Assembly (NCBI GenBank): GCA_009839745.1
Contig: VXPE01000042.1
Coordinates: 51,100-115,099, forward strand
Origin: Candidatus Poribacteria bacterium
GTDB taxonomy: Bacteria > Poribacteria > WGA-4E > WGA-3G
Direction of reading: 5' to 3'
Length of the DNA: 64,000 nt
In this document: positions 21,061 through 29,386 of the stretch, piece after piece
How positions within the stretch are numbered: position 1 is the stretch's first letter
Layout of the letters: every line of letters starts with the position of its first letter
Position numbers and translations under genes: made by a program
The notes under the pieces: generated by a model
Database searches by the model: none
Seen by the model: the letters and a program-made list of their open reading frames with translations, nothing else
What the model was told of the DNA's origin: nothing

Positions 21061-22413
21061 TTAACCGTTGGTTTCGGAAACTTGGTTTATCTGGGCGTTC
21101 TCTACTGTTAAAACATTGGGGTGGTTCAGGTGACGCACGAGCGGTTCAGCATGGGTCGCGGTAATGAAGGTTTGCGCGCTCAAATCTTGGAGGACGTTTA
21201 ATAGGTACTCTGTTCGCTTGTAATCTAATTCGGAAGTGACATCGTCCAGAAGGACGATCGGGTCCTGTCCCGTTACTGTTCGGATTAACTCTAATTCTGC
21301 CAGTTTAAGTGCTAACGCTATCGTCCGTTGCTGACCTTGGGAACCGTAGGCTCGCGCTCCCTCTCGAAATGTTCCGATTTCGGATCTTGGGAGTAGATTT
21401 TGACGTTCGGACTGTTCCGTGTCCATCTCGACCTCCTCAATATCTGGGGCTTCCAAGCGATTTTCGCTTTCTGAATCGGTACTGTGTATTGCGGAGGCGT
21501 TCTCCAATTCGATGAGAAAGTCGTCGCGATGCGGTCCTACGAGGGTTGTCCCTCTTTGTAAATCGGCACCGCGTGATGCATTTAAAGCTGCGTCAAAATC
21601 CGTTTCTATCTCGGTTTCAGTTTTGGTTTCAAGGAACCCAATTTCTGATCCGTCTGCTAAATTTTCCGTGCCTTCATCCGATGTATTATGTGCATTATGA
21701 TGCATTGACGTATTGTTCCGCCCGGATGCGGAACAATACGTCAATGCGATGCTTTCTTTACCACCAGTGAGTTGTTGATGGTTTTGCATGGCATAGGCCT
21801 TTAATTGGTGAAAAATTTCAAATCGCTTTATGATGATTGCAGTCCCATGTGCGATTAAAAGTTTGTCCCAGACATCTAACTGTGACGTATCTGTTAACGT
21901 TGTACGAATTTGTTTAAGAAGTTCGTTCCGCTGCCTGAGAACTAATCTATATTTTTGCAAATTTTTTAGGTAGATGCTGTCGATTTGTGAGATGAGTAGG
22001 TCCAAAAACCTTCGACGTTCTGCGGGACCGCCTTTCACCAATATCAATGACTCCGGTGAGAAGAGCACCGCATTAAACTGTCCAATCCATTCAGAGCGCT
22101 TCACTTGAAGAACGCCATCCTTTTTAAGTTTAAACTGCCCCCGGGCGCGCTTCGTTGCTTCAAGCGACATCACATCATCGTTATTATTTTCCAGCGTTCC
22201 TTTGAGATAAAATCCTGCTTCGTTGTGCCGAATGAGTTCACTATCACGCGTTGCTCGGTGTGATTCTGCAGTGCAAAGGAAATAGATTGCTTCAAGTAGG
22301 CTCGTCTTCCCTTGCGCGTTGCCGCCAATAATTAGATTGACGGGTTTGGAGAAACTCACCTCACAATCAACATAGTTGCGGAAATTGCGGAGAACAATAT
22401 TATTTAGCAGCAT
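21061..22413 (-). CDS. recF: DNA replication and repair protein RecF
   Basis: RecF is an SMC-like ATPase that loads RecA at gaps. The protein has a Walker A in GGNAQGKTSLLEAIYFL near residues 30-46, the ABC signature YGSQGQQRT, and a Walker B in PIVLLDDVTSELD. At 450 residues it is about 80 longer than usual. The extra part lies near residues 235-345, is rich in Glu, Asp, Thr and Ser, and straddles the conserved LVGPHRDDF. The gene starts at ATG 22411-22413, directly beside oriC. In most bacteria dnaN would come before it; here none does. Confidence 0.93.
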   Translation of the reverse strand: MLLNNIVLRNFRNYVDCEVSFSKPVNLIIGGNAQGKTSLLEAIYFLCTAESHRATRDSELIRHNEAGFYLKGTLENNNDDVMSLEATKRARGQFKLKKDGVLQVKRSEWIGQFNAVLFSPESLILVKGGPAERRRFLDLLISQIDSIYLKNLQKYRLVLRQRNELLKQIRTTLTDTSQLDVWDKLLIAHGTAIIIKRFEIFHQLKAYAMQNHQQLTGGKESIALTYCSASGRNNTSMHHNAHNTSDEGTENLADGSEIGFLETKTETEIETDFDAALNASRGADLQRGTTLVGPHRDDFLIELENASAIHSTDSESENRLEAPDIEEVEMDTEQSERQNLLPRSEIGTFREGARAYGSQGQQRTIALALKLAELELIRTVTGQDPIVLLDDVTSELDYKRTEYLLNVLQDLSAQTFITATHAEPLVRHLNHPNVLTVENAQINQVSETNG

Positions 22414-22615
22414 TTATTTTTTATATTCGGCTATCAATAGGTAAGTAAATCGTGTGTGAAGTTAGGAAACCGTGTCAGCTGAGAGAAAGGAAATTTATAT
22501 GTATTGTCTTATTAAAATGTTTATCTATTTGTGTTAACCAATTTAACTTTTGACCCCTGCTTGAAAATTTTCATCTTTTTGCTTAACGGTTTTTCTTTTC
22601 TTTGCGATTTCCGAG

Positions 22616-22878
22616 TTATCCACAATTCTAATATTAGTACTAATTACGATATATATATTAAATTGTAGTAGTAGTAGTAGGGGCTGTGGATAAGTGGATA
22701 ACTCGCTTAAACCCTTGTGGCCATTGACATTAGCCTGTGGATAACCTGTGGATAACTTTTTGACTTATCCACAGGTTATCCACAATTTTAAAAAAAATCT
22801 GATTTATCCACAATTTATCCACAATTTATCCACAAAGAATAACAGAGTTATCCACAGGTTATCCACAGGTTATCCACA
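22616..22878. other. Chromosomal replication origin (oriC)
   Basis: The gene-free stretch between recF and dnaA (22414-22964) holds twelve perfect TTATCCACA boxes. Those in the minus sense start at 22685, 22736 and 22747; those in the plus sense start at 22616, 22765, 22776, 22804, 22815, 22826, 22848, 22859 and 22870. A one-mismatch box starts at 22693. Groups are spaced exactly 11 bp. An AT-rich segment (22625-22665) is followed by five TAG triplets (22666-22680), GGGC, then the box at 22685. That order matches the DnaA-box, GC spacer, DnaA-trio and AT-rich unwinding unit described in Bacillus subtilis. DnaA would bind the boxes and open the AT-rich part. Confidence 0.95.
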
Positions 22879-22964
22879 GGTTTAAAGTGATCTATAGAGC
22901 TGAAAAAAGGATGCCTGAGAGCTAAAAAGTGGAAAATTTGAGACGATAGGTCTTGCAGATTAAG

Positions 22965-24362
22965 TTAACGGAATTGGTCGAGTAATTGGAGAATCATTTG
23001 TCGATCTTCGCCATCTTCCGCAACCATTTTTTCTATCTGTCTGCAGGCATGGATGACAGTGGTATGATCTCCCCTATTAAACGCTTGCGCAATATTTGAA
23101 TATGACAGTTGTGTGAGTTCTCTGCACATATACATAGCGATCTGACGCGGTTGTATCAATTCCTTCGTCCGTTTCTGAGAGACGATATCCTCTGTATCAA
23201 TTCCAAAATAATCGGCGACAGTTGTCTGTATAGCTCTGGCTGTAGCAGTTTTTCGATGTCGGATGGGTGAAGGGGGCCCGATATCACTCAGGACCTGCCG
23301 TGCGAAGTCTAAAGTCAAATCTTCTTTGAGGATTGTCGCTTGCGCAATTAACCGCACAAGCGTTCCTTCGAGTTCTCGGATATTAGTTCTAACGACTTCA
23401 GCGATGTAGCTGAGCACATCATGAGGGAGGTTGTCTAACCCTTGGTCTCGGCATTTCTGTCGGAGAATAGCGATGCGTATTTCGTATTGTGGCATGCTAA
23501 TTTCGGCGACCATGCCTGATTGAAACCGGGATTGGAGGCGTTCTTCAAGGTTTACGAGGTTGTCTGGTGTCCGGTCGCTGCTCATGACTATCTGGTTTGA
23601 GTTCATGTGAAGGGCGTTAAAGGTATTAAAGAATTCCTCTTGTGTCCCCTCCTTGGCTTGTAAGAACTGTATGTCATCAATCAAGAGCATATCTGCGGTT
23701 CGGTATTTCGTCCGAAATCCTTGCGCCGATCCACGGTTGACGATGGACTCGACGTACTCATTCATAAAGGTTTCTGATGTAACGTAGAGGACTTTCTTAT
23801 TTGGTTGGTTTGCTAAGAGTCGATTACCAATTGCGTGTAGCAGATGGGTTTTTCCCAATCCCACACCGCCATAGATAAAGAGTGGGTTATAGTCGCGTCC
23901 TGGATTTTCCGAAACCGCTAAGGCTGTGGCGTGACAAATCATATTGCTGGAACCCACAATGAATCTATCAAAGCGATAGTTCGGATTCAACCCTGTCTCA
24001 TTCTGTATTGATGACACAGGTGCCTGAGTGTCCGTTCTCCGATTTGAATCAGGCGATTGATTTAAATGCTCTGCGTTCTGCGTTCCTCTAAAGTCTTCGT
24101 TGTCTTCCGACGTGGGTTCGTCTACAGTAAGGATTAGGGCACATTGTGCCCCGATGAGGGTCGCTAATACCTGTTGAATATCGGCACGAAAACGCTCCTC
24201 AATCCTTGCACGCGTGTAGGCAGATGGGACGGCTATATTCAGTGCCTCCGCTGTGATTGACAGCGGTACTGCTTGGTGAAGGTAGACATCCTGCCTCGCT
24301 GTATCGCTGAGTTTTTCTAATATTTCCAGCCAGATTTCATTTGGGGTGTGCCGCATAAACAT
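22965..24362 (-). CDS. dnaA: Chromosomal replication initiator DnaA
   Basis: The 465-residue initiator has an N-terminal helicase-loading domain I and a variable linker near residues 75-125. Its AAA+ domain has Walker A YGGVGLGKTHLLHAIGN near residues 165-180 and Walker B LLIDDIQFLQ. Domain IV carries the DnaA-box-reading signature NRGDHTTVIHACRQIE. The protein would bind the boxes directly downstream of its own gene. The start is ATG at 24360-24362. A promoter with ideal spacing lies at 24440-24468, and rpmH is divergent, a common arrangement at bacterial origins. Confidence 0.97.
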   Translation of the reverse strand: MFMRHTPNEIWLEILEKLSDTARQDVYLHQAVPLSITAEALNIAVPSAYTRARIEERFRADIQQVLATLIGAQCALILTVDEPTSEDNEDFRGTQNAEHLNQSPDSNRRTDTQAPVSSIQNETGLNPNYRFDRFIVGSSNMICHATALAVSENPGRDYNPLFIYGGVGLGKTHLLHAIGNRLLANQPNKKVLYVTSETFMNEYVESIVNRGSAQGFRTKYRTADMLLIDDIQFLQAKEGTQEEFFNTFNALHMNSNQIVMSSDRTPDNLVNLEERLQSRFQSGMVAEISMPQYEIRIAILRQKCRDQGLDNLPHDVLSYIAEVVRTNIRELEGTLVRLIAQATILKEDLTLDFARQVLSDIGPPSPIRHRKTATARAIQTTVADYFGIDTEDIVSQKRTKELIQPRQIAMYMCRELTQLSYSNIAQAFNRGDHTTVIHACRQIEKMVAEDGEDRQMILQLLDQFR

Positions 24363-24439
24363 ATTTCCTGTAAGAACCTATGATAAAGTCATGATACCAT
24401 TCTTATGAACTTATGAAAGAATCATTACTTATAAAAAAT

Positions 24440-24468
24440 ATCATACCATTATATTGCAGAAATGTCAA
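24440..24468 (-). promoter_or_regulatory. Sigma-70-type promoter of dnaA
   Basis: On the minus strand TTGACA (24463-24468) and TATGAT (24440-24445) are 17 bp apart. Between it and the gene lies an imperfect inverted repeat (ATTCTT and AAGAAT around 24404-24425) that might be an operator. Confidence 0.75.
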
Positions 24469-24471
24469 TAT

Positions 24472-24566
24472 TTAATTTTTCCTTGCGGGGGAATGACGTG
24501 CGTTAGAACTTTACCCTGCGTTCCTTAAAATCCGCCTGCGCCGGTGTTGCAGGCTACAGATGCGGT
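24472..24566 (-). repeat. Dispersed SD-bearing repeat beside the dnaA promoter
   Basis: Read on the minus strand it has GTAGCCTGCAACACCGG, CGCAGGCGGATTTTAAGG, GTTCTAACGCACGT and CGCAAGGAAAAATTAAA. Its SD-like end abuts the dnaA -35 box, so here it cannot serve as a ribosome site. The rest of the 24363-24816 gap holds two promoters and no visible gene. Confidence 0.7.
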
Positions 24567-24672
24567 TGGCACAAAAATCTCATACTGCCACTTCCATTGA
24601 GAAAATATTCTGGACTGAAATCGAAATTTATCAAGTTGATTTTTGGTAAGTTAAGCGAGCGGTATGAAAAAT

Positions 24673-24701
24673 TTGACAAACATCCATAAATAAGGTATCA
24701 T
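24673..24701 (+). promoter_or_regulatory. Sigma-70-type promoter of rpmH
   Basis: TTGACA (24673-24678) and TATCAT (24696-24701) are 17 bp apart, giving a leader of about 110 nt. A hairpin around AGCCCAAGGGGCT lies in the leader near 24787-24803. Confidence 0.75.
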
Positions 24702-24816
24702 TTTAAAGCCAAGACTAATATCATTTGAGTATATATCACAAACCCAGTCGGGAATTAATCAAGAACCTGCTCGTAATCAAATGGAGAGCAGCCCAAGGGG
24801 CTCTAATTAAAAAGAC

Positions 24817-24951
24817 ATGAAGCGCACATATCAACCGCATCGTCGGAAACGCAAAAACAAACTCGGCTTTCGGAAACGGATGTCCACGCGGCATGGAAGG
24901 CAAACCATTGCGCGCCGCCGCGCCAAGGGACGAAAAGTCCTGAGTGCCTAA
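24817..24951 (+). CDS. rpmH: 50S ribosomal protein L34
   Basis: This 44-residue basic protein starts [18 protein letters not shown] and continues with [20 protein letters not shown], the full L34 pattern. L34 is a late-assembly protein of the large ribosomal subunit. It is divergent from dnaA, as in many bacteria. The usual next gene, rnpA (RNase P protein), is not found; ispH follows after about 200 bp. Confidence 0.97.
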   Translation: MKRTYQPHRRKRKNKLGFRKRMSTRHGRQTIARRRAKGRKVLSA

Positions 24952-25159
24952 AAAAATTTAGTTAAACTGACATATCTGATTAGGCCAGGGGGCTGGTCAA
25001 ACGTTTGTGGCGGTGGCTAAATTATGATGGAAGGCGTGACAAGTACCGGGCAGAGAGAACAGAAGTTAAAAAGTGTCCGCGTCCCAATCCAGGTATAGGA
25101 GGATCGGAAACCACCGCGTAACGAAGTGGAGCGGTGACCAAAGGCCCATAGTTAAAAGA
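24952..25159 (+). other. Intergenic stretch in place of rnpA
   Basis: It contains a 6-bp hairpin (GGCCAG, GGGG loop, CTGGTC; 24983-24998) and a second pairing around ACCACCGC and GCGGTGACC near 25109-25140. No frame shows the RnpA RNR-type motif. It could be an RNA leader of ispH or a decayed gene; I cannot assign it. Confidence 0.3.
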
Positions 25160-26455
25160 ATGCCAAGGACTTTTAAGCTCCCTCACTTCTATCACAGTCC
25201 GGTGATCTCGGTCGTTAAACACGCCCGTCGAGAAACGGATGCCCGAAAGCGAGATCTTTCACCGACCTTACTGGACTTCGGACCTGTCCGCTTTAAAATT
25301 GCCCGCCATTTTGGGTTCTGCTACGGTGTTGAAAATGCCATTGAGATTGCCTATCAGGCGTTAGCAGAGAATCCAGACAAGCGTATCTTTTTGCTCTCCG
25401 AGATTATCCATAACCCGCATGTCAACGAGAACCTGAAACATCGCGGTGTCCGGTTCCTAATGGATACCGCGGGAACGCCACTCCTCCCCTTCGACATTCT
25501 AATGCCTGACGATGTTGTCATCGTGCCTGCCTTTGGAACAACCCTTGAAATAGAGCAGTCTCTCAGGGCGCGTGGTGTTACCCTCACAGCCTATAACACG
25601 ACGTGTCCGTTTGTTGAAAAAGTTTGGCGGCGGAGTGAGGAAATCGGAAAGCAGGATTACACTGTCGTGATCCACGGCAAACGCTACCATGAAGAAACTC
25701 GGGCGACATTTTCCCATGCCCAAGCAGGTGCGCCTGTCGTGGTTGTTCGGGACCTTTCGGAGGCTCAAGCGTTAGCCAAGGTGATATCCGGTGAAAAAGA
25801 TGCAGCGTTCTTCTTCGAGAAATTTGCCGACCGATTCTCTCCCGGTTTTGATCCCACTGTCCACCTCAAACGCATCGGTGTTGTCAATCAGACAACGATG
25901 CTTGCTACCGAAACACAGGCAATTGCTGATTTACTACGAGAGGCGATCCGGACGACATACGGGGACACTGAGATATCGACACATTTCGCCGATACAAGGG
26001 ACACGCTCTGTTATGCCACTAAGGAAAATCAAGACGCAACGCTCGCACTCATTGCTGATGGTGGTGACATCGCAGTGGTCGTCGGAGGCTATAATTCATC
26101 GAATACAAGTCATCTTGTGGAGCTCTGTCAACAACGTCTCCCTACCTATTTCATTCGAGATGCAGACGAGTTACTGAGCCCTAAAGAGATTCAACACCTT
26201 GATTTAGAAACAAAGCAGGTGAAGACCACAAAGGATTGGCTTTTTCCAAAAAACCATCAGCGTAGGGGCGAAGTCCCCTCGCCCGCAATAGATGGAGAAT
26301 GGGCTGGGAAACCCAGCCCCTACGACATTGTGTTGACAGCTGGTGCCTCTTGCCCCGATGTGTTACTGGACGAGGTCTTGCAGAAAATCGTCGGATGGTT
26401 TCCAAATACCCGTTCCGTAGAAGAAGTCCTGAAGAGTTACCAACATGAATATTAA
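25160..26455 (+). CDS. ispH: 4-hydroxy-3-methylbut-2-enyl diphosphate reductase
   Basis: IspH is the iron-sulfur enzyme that makes IPP and DMAPP in the last step of the MEP isoprenoid pathway. Counting from ATG 25160, the three cluster cysteines are Cys54 (HFGFCYGVENA), Cys149 (NTTCPFVEKVW) and Cys398 (TAGASCPDVLL). The histidine motif IIHNPHVNENL is also present. The 431-residue length exceeds the usual 310-330 because of a 40-residue N-terminal extension, a longer central part and an in-frame 62-bp palindromic insert just before the last cysteine motif. The start at 25160 is chosen because the frame upstream of it has no good SD. The function is clear. Confidence 0.92.
   Translation: MPRTFKLPHFYHSPVISVVKHARRETDARKRDLSPTLLDFGPVRFKIARHFGFCYGVENAIEIAYQALAENPDKRIFLLSEIIHNPHVNENLKHRGVRFLMDTAGTPLLPFDILMPDDVVIVPAFGTTLEIEQSLRARGVTLTAYNTTCPFVEKVWRRSEEIGKQDYTVVIHGKRYHEETRATFSHAQAGAPVVVVRDLSEAQALAKVISGEKDAAFFFEKFADRFSPGFDPTVHLKRIGVVNQTTMLATETQAIADLLREAIRTTYGDTEISTHFADTRDTLCYATKENQDATLALIADGGDIAVVVGGYNSSNTSHLVELCQQRLPTYFIRDADELLSPKEIQHLDLETKQVKTTKDWLFPKNHQRRGEVPSPAIDGEWAGKPSPYDIVLTAGASCPDVLLDEVLQKIVGWFPNTRSVEEVLKSYQHEY
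26262..26323. repeat. 62-bp palindromic insert inside ispH
   Basis: Outer arms GTAGGGGC (26262-26269) and GCCCCTAC (26316-26323) enclose two smaller hairpins, one with GGGCGA and TCGCCC and one with GGGCTGGG, AAA, CCCAGCCC. It adds about twenty residues (including RRGEVPSP and GEWAGKPSP) and keeps the frame. Confidence 0.75.
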
Positions 26456-26482
26456 CATCGCTGATGCTTGATAACTTTTCAC

Positions 26483-26735
26483 GGGAGCGGGTATCGCGAG
26501 ATTTCCAAACAGCTTGGTGTGACCCCGACGACACTCATCAGTTGGGCGAAGCGAGAGGAATGGAAGTCGCTTAAAAAAACTTCATGCACAGAAACGATAG
26601 CAGGTGCTTGACGCAGTTTTCGGTAAAGAAACATCGAATTTGGGTGGTTCCGATGCACTCATAGATGTATTTTTTTTAATTTACACGATTTCTCTCAATA
26701 TTGATAAAATCTTTTTTGTACTTGGTGGTTTTTAG
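26483..26735 (+). pseudogene. Remnant of HTH (terminase-small-subunit-like) gene
   Basis: One frame reads GYREISKQLGVTPTTLISWA then KREEWKSL, a helix-turn-helix of the kind seen in phage terminase small subunits and some transposases. After an A-run the sense moves to another frame (KKLHAQKR, a stop, then VLDAVFGKETSNLGG) and ends at 26735. No full gene can be read. It fills the 320-bp gap between ispH and the lasso-type gene and suggests past mobile DNA here. Confidence 0.45.
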
Positions 26736-26775
26736 GTCACATCTTATACAATCCGCTAAATTGGTTTAGAGCAAT

Positions 26776-27159
26776 ATGAAAATAATCGAGGCTTATCTCA
26801 GAATTCTCCTAATATTTTTCGCTTTGAAATCTAGGGGGATACAGCATTACGTTAAATACTTTGATACACCTTCTTTTTCCTCAAGTCCGGACAGTCATAA
26901 GGAAACGCTCAAAAAAGTAAAAAAGGCAGTAGATCTTGCTGTAAAGTTTATGATTTTTAATTCTGACTGTGTTTATTATTCCCTTGCCTTTGCGATGATG
27001 CTACGCCGTAGAAACATTCCTGCTGTTGTGTGCATGGGAGTTTCGATCTTTCCATTCAGGGCGCACGCTTGGGTTCAAGTCAACGGAGTGGTAGTTAGTG
27101 GAGATGAAAAAATCGTTGGAGGGCTTTACTCATTTGAGAATGCTTGCGATTATGAATAG
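26776..27159 (+). CDS. Lasso-peptide-type B2 protease (transglutaminase-like)
   Basis: The 127-residue protein matches the lasso peptide biosynthesis B2 (McjB C-terminal, Transglut_core3) pattern. It has a cysteine in NSDCVYYSLAFAMMLRRR, then IPAVVCMGV, and a His in FRAHAWVQVNG followed by an Asp in VSGDE, the expected Cys-His-Asp set. In lasso peptide pathways B2 removes the leader from the precursor. The next gene, an asparagine-synthase-like cyclase, overlaps it by 8 bp. No precursor gene or RRE (B1) gene is seen nearby. The local sequence is more AT-rich than its neighbours, which suggests transfer. Confidence 0.75.
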   Translation: MKIIEAYLRILLIFFALKSRGIQHYVKYFDTPSFSSSPDSHKETLKKVKKAVDLAVKFMIFNSDCVYYSLAFAMMLRRRNIPAVVCMGVSIFPFRAHAWVQVNGVVVSGDEKIVGGLYSFENACDYE

Positions 27160-27607
27160 AATTTCCGGTATCCTCTTTCGAGAGCCAGCATCGCAATTAC
27201 AAGCTTTCATGACTTTAAAAGCGAAATTAGGAAGTACCTTCAGGAAGGTAAGTCCTACCGTGAATATCTACTTTCATGCAGATGGTAGAAGTCAATATAC
27301 TACTGTTAGGCAAACTGATGGAACTCTAAAAACGGGCCGACATATCATTTGGGTTGGAACGATCCATAATAGAAATGAAGTCATTCGTTTTTTGAGTCAA
27401 TCGGGAATTGCTGGTGGGACAGATATGTGTGATGCTCAACTTACCCTTCACCTTTATAATCTTGTCGAACACGATGTCTCCACCCATCTTATCGGATATT
27501 ATGCTTTTGCTGTGTGGGATGAGGCTACCCAGAGTCTATTTCTTTCACGAGATGCGATAGGAGCAGAACGCCTTTACTATTTTTACAAATCTAACGCGTT
27601 GTGCTAA
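27152..27607 (+). pseudogene. Asparagine-synthase/lasso-cyclase-like gene, 3' truncated
   Basis: Starting at ATG 27152, this reads MNRISGILFREP, then IIWVGTIHNRNEV, LIGYYAFAVWDEATQSLFL and SRDAIGAERLYYF. That is the N-terminal glutamine-hydrolase-like domain of asparagine-synthase homologs such as the lasso cyclase (C) protein. The catalytic N-terminal cysteine of true amidotransferases is absent, as is usual in lasso cyclases. Only about 150 residues remain of the expected 550-650. The frame ends exactly where an inverted-repeat element begins (27599), so the ATP-binding synthase domain is lost and the product is probably inactive. Confidence 0.7.
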
Positions 27608-27801
27608 TTGACCATGTGTTTTGTTAAATTTCACAGTTGTTGGGTTTTCGTTGTAAATTGAACCTTGATTCCATTGCCTCTTTGTTTTCATATAGAGACT
27701 TTGGTTTAAAAATGGGGCAGTATGAACCGAAGCTGTCAAATTACAAGTGGCAAAAGATTAATACTGTGAAATCTAAATCTACAGAGAGTTAATTAGCACA
27801 A
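27599..27801. mobile_element. MITE-like element at a gene-fusion scar
   Basis: Perfect 11-bp terminal inverted repeats, TTGTGCTAATT at 27599-27609 and AATTAGCACAA at 27791-27801, bound a 203-bp AT-rich stretch. Further in, ATTTCACAGT and ACTGTGAAAT form a second inverted pair. No transposase gene and no clear target duplication are seen. The left gene is cut at its left end, and the right gene's frame opens at its right end. Confidence 0.6.
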
Positions 27802-27891
27802 GCCGTATTTTTAAGTATCTTTGTCGCCTGCTTTCCATTTGTATTTTGGCACCGAGATTTATTCCGATGGCGACACCTGACGAGAGGAGGC

Positions 27892-29385
27892 GTGGCTATA
27901 GCGATTTCAATAGCCGGACTTCTGCCCTTGGCATACGGAATGCAGATCGCAAAAAAGGCGATGTCCCTTGATAGGTCTGAAGAGATTGTCCGGGCACTAT
28001 CCGCGGTACTTAGAAGGTACCTGGAGCCGTCTTCAAGTAGCTTAATTTACAAACACGTTTTAGGGGAAGGTATCCCAGGAAGCAGTCTCTTTTTGGGCGG
28101 AATGCTGTGTTCCTTAGCAATCATTGGAACATTCACCCTACTTAAAAGTCAGATCCTGAAACGGAACAGCAAATCTGATAGTGAAACACTTTCAGTAAGC
28201 AATCCGACGCGACTGCCGTCTTTCCGACGATATAGTATATTTTATATTACGATGGCATGCGTCGCATTCATACTCTCACTGGGTATGGCATTTACCCCGA
28301 TCCACACCAAAGGATTGGGTATCTACCGGATTATCACTTGGTTCTCTCCGTATAACCTCCTCTATAAATTTGTCCCTGGGTTTTCATCCATCCGTTCCCC
28401 GTATCGTTTTTCTATTTTTCTAGCACTCTTTCTCGCTATACTTGCCAGTGTCGGTGTGTTATGGATATGTCGTCGTTTTCGTTCACGATGGCGTTGGCCA
28501 GTGGTTGTATGCCTCATTGCGGTGTCAATTTTTGAACTCTGGCCCGTCCCTGTGAGACTCATCAAGGTGCCGGGCACATTGGCGGAATTACCGCCTGTAT
28601 ATCAGTACGTCAAAAAACTACCGTCCGACACAGCATTGATTGAAGTCCCACTGCCGGCTTTACCCTCAGAAGAGGGTCTAGAACCAACGGCTCGCTACAT
28701 ATATCACAGCACATTCCATTGGCAACGCCTCGTTAATGGTTATTCTGGATTCTCTCCGAGGGCTGAAGATGAACTCATAAAGATATTCGCTGAGTCAAAA
28801 CATGAAGATGTCTTGCCTGCATTAAGGGCATTTGGTGTTGAATATATCCTCACACACTGGAATGATATGAGCGAGACTGAGACAATGTTACTTCGGACTC
28901 TTGAATCTGATGGTTCTTTAAACCCCGTATATTGCGATAGCCGCGGTCAGACCCTATACTGGATAGATATGCTCCAGCGCGAGGACACTACGCCGGAGTT
29001 TCCTGAGGTTGAACGTCTGGCGATCTACGAAAACGGGCAAGAGTCATCTGTTGTGACGCTCTGCTTCTATTATGAGATGGAACCGGATCAAATGCTCCTC
29101 GTTACGCCGTGGCAACATCCAATTGAATGTGATGTATCTTGGTATAAAGACTCGGTGGAATTCGCTGAAGATAGCGACGTGTCTATGCTGATAAAAAATG
29201 TCTCCTTCCAAGGCAGCGAGTTACTCCACACCGATTCAAATGCCATAGCGATGGATGTCCCCGCACCCACACCCGGAAAATATCGAGTCGTTGTAAGACA
29301 CCGTCTCTCATCTCGTTCGGTCACAAAGACAGGCGTTTGTGAAATATACCCAAACGGTTTTGTTCGATTTCAAGAGGACTCATAA
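27892..29385 (+). CDS. Polytopic membrane protein, 5' truncated (YfhO/GT-like)
   Basis: The 497-residue product has several membrane segments and the motif YNLLYKFVPGFSSIRSPYRF. Large membrane proteins of the YfhO or GT39-like type carry such a motif, which is followed by a soluble C-terminal domain. Such proteins are usually 700 or more residues. In frame upstream, a further 33 codons (AVFLSIFVACFPFVFWHRDL) continue the membrane pattern back to the inverted-repeat element, with no good start. GTG 27892 is a provisional start. The gene probably lost its 5' third when the element inserted or recombined. It ends 1 bp before the next gene. Confidence 0.6.
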   Translation: MAIAISIAGLLPLAYGMQIAKKAMSLDRSEEIVRALSAVLRRYLEPSSSSLIYKHVLGEGIPGSSLFLGGMLCSLAIIGTFTLLKSQILKRNSKSDSETLSVSNPTRLPSFRRYSIFYITMACVAFILSLGMAFTPIHTKGLGIYRIITWFSPYNLLYKFVPGFSSIRSPYRFSIFLALFLAILASVGVLWICRRFRSRWRWPVVVCLIAVSIFELWPVPVRLIKVPGTLAELPPVYQYVKKLPSDTALIEVPLPALPSEEGLEPTARYIYHSTFHWQRLVNGYSGFSPRAEDELIKIFAESKHEDVLPALRAFGVEYILTHWNDMSETETMLLRTLESDGSLNPVYCDSRGQTLYWIDMLQREDTTPEFPEVERLAIYENGQESSVVTLCFYYEMEPDQMLLVTPWQHPIECDVSWYKDSVEFAEDSDVSMLIKNVSFQGSELLHTDSNAIAMDVPAPTPGKYRVVVRHRLSSRSVTKTGVCEIYPNGFVRFQEDS

Positions 29386-29386
29386 T

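Noticed and set aside
22736..22878. Regular short repeats that might be CRISPR-like
   Set aside because: They are 9-bp DnaA boxes with 2-bp spacers, not 25-40 bp repeats with unique spacers; no cas genes are present.
24952..25159. T-box or RNase P RNA upstream of ispH
   Set aside because: ACCACCGCG is similar to part of a T-box, but the order and other conserved blocks are absent; no RNase P core motif is present.
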